A stretch of 64,000 bases of DNA from Streptomyces spinosus (GCF_020400655.1 NZ_JAINRC010000006.1:1-64000); one strand, 5' to 3'. Positions 42,992-51,042 are shown, counted from the first letter of the stretch. Numbers and translations: made by a program. The notes: generated by a model from the letters alone, not told the origin.

Positions 42992-43915
42992 GTGAGCAGG
43001 CAACAGCGCGCGAAGATCGACGCGATGGCCCGGCGGCCCCGGCCCGAGGGTCCTCTGTCGGTGGAGGAGCTCCGCGCCGGGTTCAGGGCGATGATGGCCG
43101 AAATGATCGTCCCGGCCGGGATCCGCACCCGGACCGCGACGCTCGGCGACCGGCCTGCGGTGCTCGTCGAGCCGGCCGGCACTCCGAAGGCCGGGACGAT
43201 CCTCTACTTCCACGGCGGCTCCTACGTGGTCGGTTCACCGGAGACGGCGATGTCGCTGACGGGGAACCTGGTGACCAGAACGGGATTCAGGGCGTTCTCG
43301 TTGGATTACCGGCTTGCCCCCGAGCACCCGTTCCCGGCCGCGATCGAGGACGGGCTGAGCGCCTACCGCGCACTTCTCGACAGCGGCGAGGACCCTTCGG
43401 CGATCGCGTTCGCCGGGGACTCCGCCGGTGGCGGCCTCACTGTCTCCACCTGCCTCGCCGCTCGCGGCGCGGGCCTGCCCATGCCCGCCGCGATCGTGGC
43501 GTTCTCCCCCGGACTCGACATGACCCGGACAGGCGGGAGCATGACCGGCAAGGCGGGCGTCGACCCGTTCTTCACGCGTGAGGGCATGGAACACACCGGG
43601 GCCATGTACCTTGCGGGACAGGACCCGCACCATCCCCTGCTCAGCCCCGCCATCCGCGCGGACCTGACCGGTTTCCCTCCGCTGCTTCTGCAGGCGGGCA
43701 CCAACGAAATGCTCCTGGACGACTCCACACGCATGGCCACGCGCGCGAGGGAAGCCGGAGTGGACGTCATCCTGGACGTCACCGCTGACGTTCCGCATGT
43801 CTTCCAGGCGTTCGCCGGCGTCCTGGACGAAGCCGACGAGGCGCTGGAGCGCGCCGCTCTCTTTCTCCGTCAGCACATCCGCGCCAAGGACACGGCACAC
43901 ACGCCGGCAAGCTGA
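42992..43915 (+). CDS. alpha/beta hydrolase of the hormone-sensitive-lipase family
   Basis: 307 residues from the GTG at 42992 (GGAGG five bases upstream); a longer frame to 42917 crosses the operators. HSL hallmarks: oxyanion HGG in LYFHGGSYVVGS near residue 70, DYRLAPEHPFPAAIED near 108, nucleophile Ser in FAGDSAGGGL near 145, acid Asp in the NEMLLDDS region near 235, and histidine in VPHVFQAF near 270. Hydrolyses short-chain esters, cytoplasmic. Divergent from and probably repressed by the MarR protein. Codons such as TTG GAT TAC and GCG AAG at the start are less GC-rich than average, compatible with acquisition. Confidence 0.9.
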   Translation: MSRQQRAKIDAMARRPRPEGPLSVEELRAGFRAMMAEMIVPAGIRTRTATLGDRPAVLVEPAGTPKAGTILYFHGGSYVVGSPETAMSLTGNLVTRTGFRAFSLDYRLAPEHPFPAAIEDGLSAYRALLDSGEDPSAIAFAGDSAGGGLTVSTCLAARGAGLPMPAAIVAFSPGLDMTRTGGSMTGKAGVDPFFTREGMEHTGAMYLAGQDPHHPLLSPAIRADLTGFPPLLLQAGTNEMLLDDSTRMATRAREAGVDVILDVTADVPHVFQAFAGVLDEADEALERAALFLRQHIRAKDTAHTPAS

Positions 43916-44167
43916 AGGCGGCATACGCCCTTATACGCCCCCATACGGCCGACGGCCCACACCCCGGGCCCTGGCTCGCCGTTCCCCTTCCTGGCAGCCA
44001 GGGCCCCACCCCGCTCCGAGGGCCGTTCAAGACCCCGAGGCCCCTCCGCGGTGAGCAGTGTCTCTCCAGGCGTCCGGATCATCCCGGCGTCGCCGGTCCC
44101 GGCCGTGCCCGGGCTTCGCCGGGCTCGTGGACACCGCGCCCCGGCCCATGGGTGTGGCCCGTGAGTG

Positions 44168-44803
44168 TCAGGTCCCGGGGCGGGTCTCCGGGGCGGCGGT
44201 GCGCAGCAGTGCCAGTGTCGTGTCGAGCGCCGCTTCCAGGTGTCCGATGGCGCCGGTGGACATCAGGATGGTCACGCCGCCCTGCACCGCGGCGAGGAGT
44301 GCGGCCGCCGTCCGGTCGGCGTCCAGCCGCCGGTCGACCTCGCCGCTGTCCTGCATGTGCCGGATGCCGGTGCGCAGGGCCGACTGCCACTGGTCGATCA
44401 ACCGGCCCGTGAGTGCCTGCGCGGCCGGCGTGGTGCGGCCCAGCTCGGTGATCAGCACGCCGAGCGGGCAGTCGACGCCCTGCTGTTCGTACCGCCGTAC
44501 GACCGCGTCGCGCCACTCCTGCCAGGCCGCCCACGAGGTCAGGTCGCTGAGGTGCGGTTCCTGGTCCTCCAGGACGCGCTCGGCCTCGCGGGCGGCCACC
44601 GCGAGCAGCAACTCCTCCTTCCCGCCGGGGAAGTAGTGGAAGATCTGGCTCTTGCTGGTCGCGGTGCGGGCCCGGATGTCGTCGAGGGTCGTCCCGGCGG
44701 CGCCCCGCTCGCGGATCTCCTGGGCCGCGCCCTCCACGATGCGGCGCCGGGTGGCCATGCCCTTGGCCGTCAGCCGCGGTGCGCTCCGGCCGCTCCTGCT
44801 CAC
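44168..44803 (-). CDS. TetR-family repressor
   Basis: 211 residues, GTG start at 44803 with GGAGGAGGG upstream. Helix-turn-helix at about 15-65 (MATRRRIVEGAAQEIRERGAAGTTLDDIRARTATSKSQIFHYFPGGKEELLL). C-terminal TetR_C-type domain with CPLGVLITEL, the pattern of the LmrA/YxaF-like group whose Cys can sense thiol-reactive compounds. A dyad TGGAC-N6-GTCCA lies at 44825-44840, 20 bp upstream of the start, and is the likely autoregulatory site. No target gene is divergent within 600 bp. Confidence 0.88.
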   Translation of the reverse strand: MSRSGRSAPRLTAKGMATRRRIVEGAAQEIRERGAAGTTLDDIRARTATSKSQIFHYFPGGKEELLLAVAAREAERVLEDQEPHLSDLTSWAAWQEWRDAVVRRYEQQGVDCPLGVLITELGRTTPAAQALTGRLIDQWQSALRTGIRHMQDSGEVDRRLDADRTAAALLAAVQGGVTILMSTGAIGHLEAALDTTLALLRTAAPETRPGT

Positions 44804-45014
44804 GTGCCCTCCTCCACCCCGCCCTGGACTTGCCGGTCCATTTTACGCGAGGGGGCGCCGGTGCCGTCCACTTCGCGTCTGCGGCCTCCGACACTCCCGT
44901 ACGGTCCGGGAGTTGGCGTGACGGCGAGGCGGGCGGGGACGTGGCACCCAGGACGTGACCCGGAAGCGGCTGGCCGGTGCGGCACGGGCCACGCTGGGTG
45001 GCGGGCGGCGACCG

Positions 45015-45107
45015 GAGGCGGTCGGACGGGTCGCGAACGACGGCCGAGGCGGTCGGACGGATCGCGAACGACGGCCGAGGCGGTCGGACGGGTCGCGGAC
45101 GGCAGCC
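45015..45107. repeat. three tandem 31-bp repeats
   Basis: Units start at 45015, 45046 and 45077, each GAGGCGGTCGGACGGRTCGC followed by 11 less conserved bases (GAACGACGGCC in the first two); the first two units differ at one base. A degenerate fourth begins near 45109. They lie in the 647-bp gene-free gap 44804-45450, in which I recognise no gene or RNA. Confidence 0.8.
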
Positions 45108-45450
45108 GGAGGGTCGGACGGCGGCCGGCAGGGCGCGTACCGGCCGGTGCCGTACGACGCGTCGACGGCGGTCGCCCCGGTGTGGGACGACGCGAGAACC
45201 ACTGGCCGCGCGCCCCGGGTGGCGACGACCTCGCCGGCCCGTTCTCACCCGGTCCCATCCTTCGGCACCCGGCGCGACGGCCCCGGGCGACCCCGGCTAG
45301 CCTGGTCACCAGCGGCAGCCCGGACCGGACGGTCGCGTGGCGGTGGGGCTCGCCGCACCCGAACCGCGGCACCGACGCCGCCGACAGTCCCTGCTGGTGA
45401 GCACACGCGCCCGCACGCCGGGCGGCCGCACGAGTAGGAGACGCGCGTCC

Positions 45451-45936
45451 ATGAGAGCTCCCCGCGACCAGATCACGGAGCCCACGGTGTCCGACGCCGA
45501 CCCGTCCGCGCCCGCGCGGCGCCCCGGACCCGCCGGCGGCCAGGCGCCCGTGGTCGCGGTGGTCGCGGCCGGCGGCGCGCTGGGGGCCGTGGCCCGCTAC
45601 GGCGCCTCCCTGCTGTGGCCGGCCGCCGCCGGTGCCTTCCCCTGGACCACCCTCACGGTGAACGCGACCGGCTGCGCGGTGATCGGCGCGTTCATGGTCG
45701 TCATCACGGAGGTGTGGGCCGCGCACCGGCTGGTGCGCCCCTTCTTCGGCACCGGCGTCCTGGGCGGCTTCACGACCTTCTCCACCTACTGCGTCGACAT
45801 CCAGCAGCTGGTGCAGAGCGGTCACGCCCGCACCGGCCTGGCCTACCTGGCCGCCACCCTGCTCGCCGCGCTCGCGGCCGTGTGGCTCGCGGCGGCGGCG
45901 ACCCGCCTTCTGATCGCGTGGAGGAGGACGAGGTGA
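45451..45936 (+). CDS. crcB: fluoride channel FluC/CrcB, first paralogue
   Basis: 161 residues. Four membrane helices with [11 protein letters not shown] (residue about 40), the conserved [16 protein letters not shown] (Asn-Xaa-Xaa-Gly helix, about 68) and [19 protein letters not shown] (Phe box and Ser/Thr track, about 100). It exports F- passively as a dual-topology dimer. An extra 35-residue hydrophilic N-terminus precedes the first helix; a GTG at 45487 could be the true start. The final GTGA overlaps the DUF190 gene. No fluoride riboswitch was recognised upstream. Confidence 0.93.
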   Translation: MRAPRDQITEPTVSDADPSAPARRPGPAGGQAPVVAVVAAGGALGAVARYGASLLWPAAAGAFPWTTLTVNATGCAVIGAFMVVITEVWAAHRLVRPFFGTGVLGGFTTFSTYCVDIQQLVQSGHARTGLAYLAATLLAALAAVWLAAAATRLLIAWRRTR

Positions 45937-46289
45937 CCCGGCTGCACGGCTCCGCGCTCCGCCTGACCGTCTTCGTGGGCGAGGGCGACACCTTCCGTCA
46001 CAAGCCGCTCTACGGCGAGATCATCCAACGGGCCCACGAGGCCGGGCTGGCCGGCGCGAGCGCGTTCAGGGGCATCGAGGGCTACGGCGCCTCCTCCCTG
46101 ATCCACACCAGCCGCCTGCTGTCGCTCAGCGAGGACCTGCCCGTCGCGGTCGTCATCGTGGACGACGCGGCCCGCATCCGCGCCTTCCTGCCCCAACTGG
46201 ACGACCTGGTGGCGAACGGGCTGGTGGTGCTCGACGAGTGCGAGGTCATCCGCTACGTCGGGCGGGAGAAGGGGAAGCGGGCGAAGTGA
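45933..46289 (+). CDS. DUF190 family protein
   Basis: 118 residues. DUF190 pattern: [44 protein letters not shown], then [16 protein letters not shown] and [11 protein letters not shown]. It is a PII-like ferredoxin-fold cytoplasmic protein often encoded with CrcB channels; a regulatory role on the channel is plausible but unproved. GTG start at 45933 overlaps the upstream stop (GTGA), and its own stop overlaps the second crcB start, also GTGA, so the three are one translationally coupled unit. Confidence 0.92.
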   Translation: MTRLHGSALRLTVFVGEGDTFRHKPLYGEIIQRAHEAGLAGASAFRGIEGYGASSLIHTSRLLSLSEDLPVAVVIVDDAARIRAFLPQLDDLVANGLVVLDECEVIRYVGREKGKRAK

Positions 46290-46660
46290 ACTGGCTCCTC
46301 GTCATCGCCGGTGCCGTGGTCGGGGCGCCGCTGCGGTACCTGACCGACCGCGCCGTACAGGCCCGGCACGACACCGGCCTGCCCTTCGGCACCTTCCTCG
46401 TCAACGTGACCGGCTGCCTGATCCTGGGGCTGCTGTCCGGCGCGGTCACCTACGGGGCCGCCTCCCACTCGGTGCAACTGCTGATCGGCACCGGGTTCTG
46501 CGGAGCGCTCACGACCTACTCGACATTCTCCTACGAGACGCTGCGGCTGGCCGAGGCCGGCGCCAGGTTCTTCGCCGCCGCCAACGTGATCGCCAGCGTG
46601 GTCACCGGCCTCGGCGCCGTGTTCATCGGCACCGCCGTCGCCCAGGCGATGTGGTCCTGA
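46286..46660 (+). CDS. crcB: fluoride channel FluC/CrcB, second paralogue
   Basis: 124 residues, the standard FluC length. Four helices with [17 protein letters not shown] near residue 10, [19 protein letters not shown] near 35 and [19 protein letters not shown] near 72. Two different FluC proteins in one operon usually form an antiparallel heterodimer or keep fixed opposite topologies. Charge distribution differs between the pair (basic C-terminus LLIAWRRTR in the first, none in this one), in keeping with opposite insertion. GTG start overlaps the DUF190 stop. Confidence 0.93.
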   Translation: MNWLLVIAGAVVGAPLRYLTDRAVQARHDTGLPFGTFLVNVTGCLILGLLSGAVTYGAASHSVQLLIGTGFCGALTTYSTFSYETLRLAEAGARFFAAANVIASVVTGLGAVFIGTAVAQAMWS

Positions 46661-46682
46661 ACGCGACGGGCGGGCGTGGCGG

Positions 46683-47060
46683 TCAGCTCGAACGGGGCCA
46701 GGTGCGCAGCAGGGCGGCGATCGCCTGCGCGGTGCACAGGGGGTCGCGCAGGAGGTCGCGCAGGGCCACGGCGTCGTCGTGGGTGGGCTTGACCGGGATG
46801 CCGGAGGCTTCCAGGTACATCACGCCCGTCGCCGCGGCGACGGCCATGTTGGAGCGTTCGAGCCAGCGGCAGCGCCCCAGGACGTGCACCAGGGCGGCGG
46901 CGCGGGCGAAGGGGCCGTCGTAGACGGGCTGTTCCAGCAGTTCCGCCCGGTGACAGGCGACGGCGGCCACCGGTACGCCGTAGTCCTCGGGGGCCGGGTC
47001 CCGTGCGCCGGCCAGCTCCGCGACCTCCAGGATCCAGGGGACGTCGACGTACAGCTCCAT
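46683..47060 (-). CDS. Doc/Fic-type toxin with degenerate catalytic motif
   Basis: 125 residues. The fold-defining blocks of Doc-like Fic proteins are present: an N-terminal strand (MELYVDVPWILEVAE), YDGPFARAAALVHVLGRCRWLERSNMAVAAATGVMYLEASG, and a C-terminal helical end. In functional members the last block reads NHPFxDGNKR. Here the catalytic His is Arg65, the acid is Arg69, Gly is Ser70 and the Arg after Asn71 is Ala; only the Asn survives. So the AMP/phosphate-transfer site is lost. The ATG overlaps the antitoxin TGA as ATGA. Function without catalysis is open. Confidence 0.75.
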   Translation of the reverse strand: MELYVDVPWILEVAELAGARDPAPEDYGVPVAAVACHRAELLEQPVYDGPFARAAALVHVLGRCRWLERSNMAVAAATGVMYLEASGIPVKPTHDDAVALRDLLRDPLCTAQAIAALLRTWPRSS

Positions 47061-47299
47061 CAGGCGGCGTGCGCGCCCGGGGTGCCCCGGTCCGCGTCCT
47101 CGGCCGCGTCGAAGACGGCCTGGTGCTCGTCGAGGAACCGGCGGGCGGCGTCCATGCCGCGCTCCCGCAGTCCGCCGGTGTCGTCCCGTACGAGGGAGGC
47201 GATGTAGTCACCGACGCTGATTCCGCGGTCCCGGGCCCGGGCCCGGGCCAGTTCCGCGATCTCCTCGTCCACGCGCGCGCCCAGCTGTGTCTTCGCCAT
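47060..47299 (-). CDS. antitoxin of the Doc/Fic-type module, ribbon-helix-helix-like
   Basis: 79 residues. N-terminus MAKTQLGARVDEEIAELARARARDRG has the strand-helix-helix look of a ribbon-helix-helix or CopG-like DNA-binding domain (residues 1-42). The C-terminal part (GLRERGMDAARRFLDEHQAVF) is a helix of the kind that masks a Fic toxin. The ATG at 47299 lies nine bases from a perfect 16-bp palindrome, the expected autoregulatory operator. It is translated before and coupled to the toxin, the usual antitoxin-first order. Confidence 0.8.
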   Translation of the reverse strand: MAKTQLGARVDEEIAELARARARDRGISVGDYIASLVRDDTGGLRERGMDAARRFLDEHQAVFDAAEDADRGTPGAHAA

Positions 47300-47307
47300 A
47301 CGCCGAA

Positions 47308-47323
47308 GGTAACAGCTGTTACC
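47308..47323. promoter_or_regulatory. toxin-antitoxin operator
   Basis: GGTAACAGCTGTTACC is a perfect 16-bp palindrome directly upstream of the antitoxin gene, well placed for autorepression by the antitoxin or toxin-antitoxin complex. Confidence 0.8.
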
Positions 47324-47402
47324 AGGCTGCGGGCGGCTTTCCGGAAACCGGCGCACACACGCCTGGGAAGGCCCGGCGGGATATGTGTGACCGGAGCCGC
47401 AC

Positions 47403-47431
47403 TTCCATTTAGGAGCATGTGCTCGTATCGT
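47403..47431 (+). promoter_or_regulatory. promoter/operator of the cobalt-nitrile hydratase operon
   Basis: TTCCAT (47403-47408), 17 bp, TATCGT (47426-47431). The dyad TAGGAGCATGTGCTCGTA (47410-47427) fills the spacer, and its last TA is the start of the -10. The same arrangement recurs at 50953-50974. Confidence 0.65.
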
Positions 47432-47513
47432 GGCGGGGGAGAGCCGATCCCCGCCCTGGCGCCCGGGTCGGCCCCCCTCCCCCGCCCCCGAGGCCCGCAC
47501 GAAGGAACCCTCC

Positions 47514-47750
47514 ATGCCGCATCCGCCCCTGTCCGCAGCCGGCGACTCCCTCGCAGTGACGGTCCGTCCGCTGCGGGACGCCGCCGTCGTCGTCACCGCC
47601 GTCGCCCTCGCCCTGCTGGCGCTGTACGCCGTCTTCCTGGACCAGGGACAACTGCTCTCCCCGGTCCTGGGCAAGGTCGCCACGAGCGCGAACTACCTGC
47701 ACGAGTTCGCCCACGACGGCCGGCACCTGCTCGGCGCGCCCTGCCACTGA
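47514..47750 (+). CDS. cbtB: CbtB, cobalt transporter small subunit
   Basis: 78 residues. One membrane helix (about 25-47) followed by the metal-binding C-terminus HEFAHDGRHLLGAPCH, the CbtB signature. It works with CbtA in the plasma membrane to import Co2+. The ATG at 47514 follows GAAGGAA. CbtBA is usually under a cobalamin riboswitch; here no such element is visible, and the genes instead precede a cobalt-dependent nitrile hydratase, so the pair appears dedicated to feeding cobalt to that enzyme. 14 bp separate it from cbtA. Confidence 0.93.
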   Translation: MPHPPLSAAGDSLAVTVRPLRDAAVVVTAVALALLALYAVFLDQGQLLSPVLGKVATSANYLHEFAHDGRHLLGAPCH

Positions 47751-47764
47751 CGGGGTACCGCACC

Positions 47765-48553
47765 ATGAGTTCCGTCATGAGCCTGCTGGGCCGGGGCGCG
47801 GCCGCGGGGACCGTGGCCGGTCTGCTCAGCGGGGGCTTCTCCTGGTTGCTCGTCGAGCCGCTGATGGACCGCGCCGTGCGCCGGGAGGCCGCCCACGAGG
47901 CCGCAGAGCACTCCGCACACGCCGGTCACCACGCGGAGGTCTTCTCCCGGGCCACCCAGCACGCCGGTCTGCTGGTGGCGACGACGGTCACCGGCCTGGC
48001 CCTGGGCCTGCTGCTCGCCGTCGTCCACCTGCTGCTGCACCGCCACGCCCCCGGCACCGGGGCCTGGCCGCGGGCGCTGCGGCTGGCCGCCGCCGGATTC
48101 ACCGGTCTGTGGCTGCTGCCGTTCGTGCGCTACCCGTCGGACCCGCCCGGCGTCGGCGACCCCGGCACGGTCGGTCCGCGCACGCAGGCCTGGCTCGGGG
48201 CGGTCGCCATCGGCCTGATCGGCGTCGCCCTGGCCTGGGCCCTGCACGGCCGCCTGGCCCGCCGCGGCCACGGCGCACCGGCCCGGCAGCTCTGCGTGGC
48301 GGGAGTCCTCGGCGCGGCGACAGCGGCGCTGTTCACGCTGCCCGGCGATCCCGACGCCCTCACCGTCCCGGCCGGACCGCTGTGGGACTTCAGGCTCTGG
48401 TCGGTCGCCACCGCCCTGGTGCTGTGGGCGGCGCTCGGCGCGGCGTTCGGCCTCCTCGGCGAGCGGGCCGGACGCCGCTCCCGGCGGACGGCACCGCACG
48501 GCGGACTCCTGGGCGCCACCGCCTCGCCGATCGAGCCGTCCACCCCAAGGTGA
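47765..48553 (+). CDS. cbtA: CbtA, cobalt transporter membrane subunit
   Basis: 262 residues with five to six membrane helices. N-terminal GTVAGLLSGGFSWLLVEPLMDRAVRREAAHEA and the His-rich cytoplasmic or lumenal loop HEAAEHSAHAGHHAEVFSR (about 43-62) are CbtA hallmarks. Further conserved is LLPFVRYPSDPPGVGDPGTV near 120. It imports Co2+ with CbtB. Same operon as cbtB and, after 42 bp, the nitrile hydratase genes. Confidence 0.93.
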   Translation: MSSVMSLLGRGAAAGTVAGLLSGGFSWLLVEPLMDRAVRREAAHEAAEHSAHAGHHAEVFSRATQHAGLLVATTVTGLALGLLLAVVHLLLHRHAPGTGAWPRALRLAAAGFTGLWLLPFVRYPSDPPGVGDPGTVGPRTQAWLGAVAIGLIGVALAWALHGRLARRGHGAPARQLCVAGVLGAATAALFTLPGDPDALTVPAGPLWDFRLWSVATALVLWAALGAAFGLLGERAGRRSRRTAPHGGLLGATASPIEPSTPR

Positions 48554-48595
48554 TCGAAAATGTCCTTTATACGACATCCCCATGAAAGGTCAGCC

Positions 48596-49276
48596 ATGGA
48601 CGGTATCGCCGACATGGGGGGCACCCCTGGATGGGGCCCGCTCCACCCGCCGAGGGCCGACGAACCGGTCTTCGAACAACCCTGGCAGGGCCGGGCGTTC
48701 GCCCTGACGCTCCTGTCCAGCCGCATCGCGTGCGGCGGCTACAACCCCGATGCCTTCCGGCACTCCATGGAGCGCCTGGACCGGGCCGCGTACCTGGACG
48801 ACGGCTACTTCGGACGCTGGCTCAACGGCGCGGAGCTGATGCTCACCGAGAGTGCCACGCTGGCTCCGGGCGCGATCGACGCCCGCGCCCGCAAGCTGCG
48901 GGGCGAGGACGTGGAGGAGCCGCCCGTCCCGGCCCCGCGGCCCGACTACGCGCCGACCGCGGCGCCGGTGGGCGCCGGCTCGCTGCGCTCCGTCGACACC
49001 GCCCCGGCCTTCGCCACCGGCGAGCGGGTGCGGACCAAGGACACGCCGGTGCCCGGTCACACCCGGCTGCCGGCCTACGTGCGCGGACACACCGGTGTCG
49101 TCGAACGCGTCCAGCCGGGCCACGTGCTGCCGGACACCAACGCGCACTTCCTGGGCGAGAACCCGCAGCACGTCTACTCCGTGCGGTTCGACTCGCGCGA
49201 GCTGTGGGGCGCCGACGCCGAGCCCTTCGCCCTCACCGTCGAGATGTACGAGAGCTACCTGGAGAAGTCCTCATGA
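48596..49276 (+). CDS. nitrile hydratase beta subunit
   Basis: 226 residues. [16 protein letters not shown] is the conserved NHase beta N-terminus; [27 protein letters not shown] and the SH3-like C-terminal barrel ([45 protein letters not shown]) follow. With alpha it forms the heterodimer that hydrates nitriles to amides. The beta-before-alpha order is that of cobalt-type enzymes such as those of Rhodococcus rhodochrous J1. The ATG at 48596 follows GAAAGG; its TGA overlaps the alpha ATG. Confidence 0.95.
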   Translation: MDGIADMGGTPGWGPLHPPRADEPVFEQPWQGRAFALTLLSSRIACGGYNPDAFRHSMERLDRAAYLDDGYFGRWLNGAELMLTESATLAPGAIDARARKLRGEDVEEPPVPAPRPDYAPTAAPVGAGSLRSVDTAPAFATGERVRTKDTPVPGHTRLPAYVRGHTGVVERVQPGHVLPDTNAHFLGENPQHVYSVRFDSRELWGADAEPFALTVEMYESYLEKSS

Positions 49277-49872
49277 CCACCACCAGCGGAACGGGCGACC
49301 GCCTTTCCCCCTCCCTGCGCACGGAGGCGCTCGAGCAGCTGCTCACCGAGCGGGGACTGATCGACCCGAAGACGATGGACGGGATCATCACCACCTACGA
49401 GACCAACGTGGGCCCGCTCAACGGCGCCAAGGTCGTCGCGAAGGCCTGGACCGACCCGGAGTACCGGCGCCGGCTGCTCGAGGACGGCACGGCGGCCATC
49501 AGGGAACTGGGCTTCTCCGGAGCCCAGGGCGAGCACATCGTCGTGGTGGAGAACACGGCGACCACGCACCACGTGGTCGTGTGCACGCTGTGCTCCTGCT
49601 ACCCGTGGCCGGTGCTCGGCCTGCCCCCGAGCTGGTACAAGGACCCCGCCTACCGTTCGCGCGTGGTCAAGGAGCCGCGCACCGTGCTGTCCGAGATGGG
49701 ACTCGACCTCGGCGACGGCGTCCGCATCACCGTCCACGACTCCACCGCCGAGGTGCGCTGGCTCGTGCTGCCCGAGCGCCCCGCCGGAACCGAGCACCTG
49801 TCCGAGGAGGAGCTAGTGCCCCTGGTGACGCGGGACGCGATGGTCGGCGTGGCGAAGGTGGCGGCACCGTGA
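49273..49872 (+). CDS. nitrile hydratase alpha subunit, cobalt type
   Basis: 199 residues. The metal site is [11 protein letters not shown] with C104, C107, S108, C109; Thr between the first cysteines (CTLCSC) marks the cobalt type, Ser being usual in the iron type. [23 protein letters not shown] and the C-terminal [21 protein letters not shown] are also diagnostic. It hydrates R-CN to R-CONH2 in the cytoplasm; cysteines 107 and 109 are normally oxidised to sulfinate/sulfenate. Coupled to beta by ATGA and to the activator by GTGA. No amidase gene is seen in this window. Confidence 0.96.
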   Translation: MTTTSGTGDRLSPSLRTEALEQLLTERGLIDPKTMDGIITTYETNVGPLNGAKVVAKAWTDPEYRRRLLEDGTAAIRELGFSGAQGEHIVVVENTATTHHVVVCTLCSCYPWPVLGLPPSWYKDPAYRSRVVKEPRTVLSEMGLDLGDGVRITVHDSTAEVRWLVLPERPAGTEHLSEEELVPLVTRDAMVGVAKVAAP

Positions 49873-50249
49873 GCGCGCCCCTGGACATCGAGGGGCCGGC
49901 CGCGCCGCCGCGCTCCAACGGCGAGCTGGTGTTCGCCGAGCCCTGGGAGAGCCGCGCCTTCGGCATGGCCGTCAGCCTGTACGAGGCGGGCGCGTTCACC
50001 TGGCCCGAGTTCCAGGCCGCGCTGGTCGCCCGGATCGCGGCCTGGGAGTCCACGGCGGCGCCGGACGAGCCCTACGAGTACTACCGGCTCTGGCTTGCCG
50101 CCCTGGAGGACGTGCTCACCGGCCTGTGCGCCGTGACGACCGAGGAGGTCGCCGCGCGCGCCGAAACCCTGGCCCGGCGTCCACCCGGCCACGACCACTC
50201 CGACGACCACGCCCATCCGCATCCGCACGAGCACCCGCACCCTCACTGA
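49869..50249 (+). CDS. nitrile hydratase activator / metallochaperone (P14K-like) with His-rich tail
   Basis: 126 residues. Resembles NHase beta N-terminal regions ([47 protein letters not shown]), as known for the P14K/NhhG activators that insert cobalt by subunit swapping. It ends in [20 protein letters not shown], with nine histidines in 20 residues, which would bind Co2+ or Ni2+ and is unusual for this family. GTG start at 49869 overlaps the alpha stop. Confidence 0.9.
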   Translation: MSAPLDIEGPAAPPRSNGELVFAEPWESRAFGMAVSLYEAGAFTWPEFQAALVARIAAWESTAAPDEPYEYYRLWLAALEDVLTGLCAVTTEEVAARAETLARRPPGHDHSDDHAHPHPHEHPHPH

Positions 50250-50356
50250 GCCGAAGGACGCCGCCGGGCCGCCCCGAGCACGAGGACGGCCTGGTGACGC
50301 ATGCCCCACCCGAGCAGTGCGCGGGACGCGCTGCCTTTCCAGCGAAGGAATCCCTC

Positions 50357-50904
50357 ATGTCCGTCAGGAACGAACTGCTCGCGACCGTGGCGACGCTGAC
50401 CGCGGTCGTGGGCCTCGGTACAGCCGGAACGGTGGCCGCCGACGCGGCCACCGCGCAGTGCGGCGACCGCTGCATCCAGATCTACAGCGCGAAGTCCGGC
50501 ACGGCCGAGCGCCCCCATCTGGTGGAGACCGTCTACCGGGGAGTGGCGGAGGTCGGCAGGCCCACCGTCATGCACCCCGTCAGCACCACCGATCTTCCCG
50601 CTCGGTGACCGACGATGTCCCCGGCCGGGGGAAGTGCGGGACCTCCGCCAGGACCGTCTGGATCATCGACACCGCGGATTCGCCCAAGACCGCCGCCCAG
50701 GGGCACTTCCCGCTGGTCAACGGCTCGACCACGGACTTCGCGCACCCCTACGCGATGACCTTCGGCCACGGCTCCCCCGACCGCCGTGGCCACGCCGGGG
50801 GCCGTGATCACCGCGCCACGGTGCCCGGGCAGATCCGGGTCGCCAGGCTCATGGGCAACCCGTACCACGTGCCCGCCGGTCAGCTGTGGGGCACCACCAA
50901 GTAG
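50357..50904 (+). pseudogene. secreted protein gene with frameshift and internal deletion
   Basis: The first 83 codons give a signal peptide (residues 1-31) and AQCGDRCIQIYSAKSGTAER to VMHPVSTTD, then a stop. In the next frame the C-terminal part resumes (KCGTSARTVWIIDTADS, FPLVNGSTTDFAHPYAM) and ends QIRVARLMGNPYHVPAGQLWG. Related Streptomyces secreted proteins read through both blocks with about 70 more residues between, so a deletion plus frameshift is inferred. A second disturbance (RRGHAGGRDHRATV) interrupts the C-terminal block. Good ribosome-binding site (GAAGGAA) at the ATG 50357. Confidence 0.65.
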
Positions 50905-50952
50905 GCGGCCGCCCCCCCTTCCGAACGAGTCCCGCGCCTACCCTCACCCAAA

Positions 50953-50974
50953 TAGGAGCGTGTGCTCCTAATGT
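50953..50974 (+). promoter_or_regulatory. promoter/operator of the permease-Ohr genes
   Basis: TAGGAGCGTGTGCTCCTA (50953-50970), a 7-bp-arm perfect inverted repeat, overlaps TAATGT (50969-50974) as -10. Same dyad and same register to the -10 as at 47410-47431. Confidence 0.7.
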
Positions 50975-51042
50975 CCGTCGCGCCTCCGCGCGGCCCCGCA
51001 CATCCCCACGCGACCCGCGACCCACCCTCAGAGAGCCTCATC

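Noticed and set aside
45015..45107. CRISPR array
   Set aside because: Repeats are directly contiguous with no spacers, and no cas genes are present.
45200..45450. Fluoride riboswitch before crcB
   Set aside because: I could not find the conserved GG-GATG-G...CC pseudoknot core or the downstream TGATG...CTAC-type segment; covariance search would settle it.
46683..47060. VapC-type PIN toxin
   Set aside because: The spaced acidic residues of PIN nucleases are missing and the block ending in GRCRWLERSN aligns better with Doc/Fic proteins.
47324..47513. Cobalamin riboswitch before cbtB
   Set aside because: No B12-box-like segment or suitable long leader; the promoter lies about 80 bp from the ATG and carries a protein operator instead.
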